From Alphaproteobacteria bacterium MarineAlpha3_Bin4 (GTDB taxonomy: Bacteria > Pseudomonadota > Alphaproteobacteria > Rhodospirillales > Casp-alpha2): a stretch of DNA of 5,285 nucleotides. A model generated the notes under the pieces. It had not been told where the DNA came from. It searched no databases and saw only the letters and a list, made by a program, of their open reading frames with translations. The DNA is taken from assembly GCA_002938045.1 (NCBI GenBank), contig PTLJ01000120.1, positions 1-5,285 on the forward strand, given 5' to 3'. A program made the translations under genes and the position numbers. This document shows, one piece after another, positions 4,645-5,285 of the stretch (position 1 is the stretch's first letter; every line of letters begins with the position of its first letter).

Positions 4645-4673
4645 TTGATTCTGCGAATGCCCTCTTGTAGAGT
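4645..4673 (+). promoter_or_regulatory. Candidate promoter of the amidotransferase operon
   Basis: TTGATT (4645-4650) and TAGAGT (4668-4673) each match the sigma-70 consensus at four of six positions and are separated by the ideal 17 bases. Transcription would begin near 4680, about 30 bases before the ATG at 4710. It would allow the amidotransferase operon to be expressed apart from the XRE gene. Two weak boxes at correct spacing are only suggestive. Confidence 0.5.
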
Positions 4674-4709
4674 GCTGGGGACAGAAAATTTAGCGGGAAT
4701 CTGGCAACG

Positions 4710-5285
4710 ATGTGTGGAATTGCAGGTATTCTATATAAAGGCAGCAACGCGGACCAGGATGTCGGGGAGGCCCTTATCAGCATGCTCGACGGATGTCAGC
4801 ATCGCGGGCCGGATTCGACAGGCTTCGCCCTCTATCACGAGCCAAAAGACAACCAATTGCGCTTGCGTTTCTTCGTTGGCGCCGGAAATGAGGCCACGGC
4901 GGCGATCTCGGAAATCAAGGAAAAGCTGCAGGAATTCCAGGCTGAGGTTCTAGGCGAAGAATCTGTTGGCACGACTTACAAGGTGATCGTTAAATTCTCG
5001 GGTGATGTCCAGCGATTCGCTTATGCTATGGAGCACGCCGCTAAGGTTATCTCGATCGGAAACAGTCTCGATATTGTAAAGGACGTCGGCAGTGCTCACG
5101 ATGTGGATGACACCTACGGGGTCGATACATTCAGAGGATCGCATGGGATTGGACATGTCAGGCTGGCAACTGAATCGGAAGTAAAACCGGAGGCGGCGCA
5201 TCCCTTCTGGGCGACCGGCTTTTCCGATGTGGCTATCGTCCATAACGGCCAAATCACAAACTATTGGAAGATGCGGAGGCGCCTC
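4710..5285 (+). CDS. Class II glutamine amidotransferase (GlxB/MgsA/GltB-like), N-terminal part, cut by right edge
   Basis: From ATG at 4710 the frame stays open for 192 codons to the window end. The start reads 'MCGIAGILY': removal of Met exposes the catalytic N-terminal Cys2 of Ntn-type amidotransferases, which fixes the start although the ribosome binding site is poor. Other family marks follow: 'HRGPDSTG' (31-38), 'GIGHVRLAT' (146-154, R151 for the glutamine carboxylate), 'AHPFW' (163-167) and 'HNGQITNY' (178-185, N179-G180 of the oxyanion hole). Between 44 and 140 lies a stretch roughly 70 residues longer than in GlmS, typical in my memory of GlxB-like stand-alone amidotransferases. Such proteins release ammonia from glutamine for a partner with glutamate synthase FMN/Fe-S domains, as in MgsABC (N-methylglutamate synthase) or GlxBCD. 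The partners should lie just downstream. It follows the XRE gene by 112 bases. Other-strand and shifted open frames here are shadows. Confidence 0.5.
   Translation, partial: MCGIAGILYKGSNADQDVGEALISMLDGCQHRGPDSTGFALYHEPKDNQLRLRFFVGAGNEATAAISEIKEKLQEFQAEVLGEESVGTTYKVIVKFSGDVQRFAYAMEHAAKVISIGNSLDIVKDVGSAHDVDDTYGVDTFRGSHGIGHVRLATESEVKPEAAHPFWATGFSDVAIVHNGQITNYWKMRRRL

Noticed and set aside
4594..4953. Plus-strand 119-residue frame overlapping the amidotransferase start
   Set aside because: The frame from 4710 carries all class II amidotransferase motifs; this shifted frame is a low-complexity Arg/Ser-rich product.
4950..5252. Minus-strand 100-residue open frame at the right end
   Set aside because: It is antisense to the conserved amidotransferase sequence that includes the HNGQITNY motif.

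Overview
The window looks like a chromosomal segment from a Gram-negative bacterium, most likely an alphaproteobacterium. I infer this from the protein families present (FCD-type GntR regulator, XRE-cupin regulator, a GltB/GlxB-like class II amidotransferase beside a glutamine synthetase paralogue) and from the moderate-GC coding style with AT-rich gaps. No rRNA, tRNA, CRISPR array, insertion sequence or phage gene was seen. The two genes at the edges are cut by the window.

Layout from left to right: (1) 1-267, minus strand, the first 89 codons of a glutamine synthetase family gene. (2) 268-498, a divergent regulatory gap with short repeats, an imperfect palindrome and a plausible promoter. 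(3) 499-1227, a GntR/FadR-type (FCD) regulator. (4) 1228-1631, a 404-base gap with several possible RNA hairpins and a 12-bp palindrome ahead of (5) 1632-3002, a divergent Amt-family ammonium/methylammonium channel. (6) 3033-3254, a 73-residue single-pass membrane protein in the same transcription unit, closed by a clear Rho-independent terminator (3278-3308). (7) 3368-3880, a two-pass membrane protein with a C-terminal domain resembling the STM3941/bacterial PH-like families. (8) 3962-4597, an XRE-cupin regulator preceded by a 13-bp direct repeat. (9) 4710-5285, the N-terminal 192 codons of a class II glutamine amidotransferase that runs off the right edge.

Together the genes suggest a gamma-glutamyl nitrogen-assimilation module. 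A channel brings in ammonium or a small amine, a glutamine-synthetase-like enzyme ligates an amine to glutamate, and a glutamate-synthase-like complex, of which only the amidotransferase subunit is visible, handles the glutamyl or amide nitrogen. Two one-component regulators sit inside the locus. This resembles the known N-methylglutamate (gmaS/mgsABC) and rhizobial glnT-glxBCD clusters, but the glutamine synthetase N-terminus does not look like the type III GlnT/GmaS sequences I remember, so the substrate is open. The parts most likely to be undescribed are the small membrane protein that follows the channel gene where glnK is often found nearby, and the structured region upstream of the channel gene.
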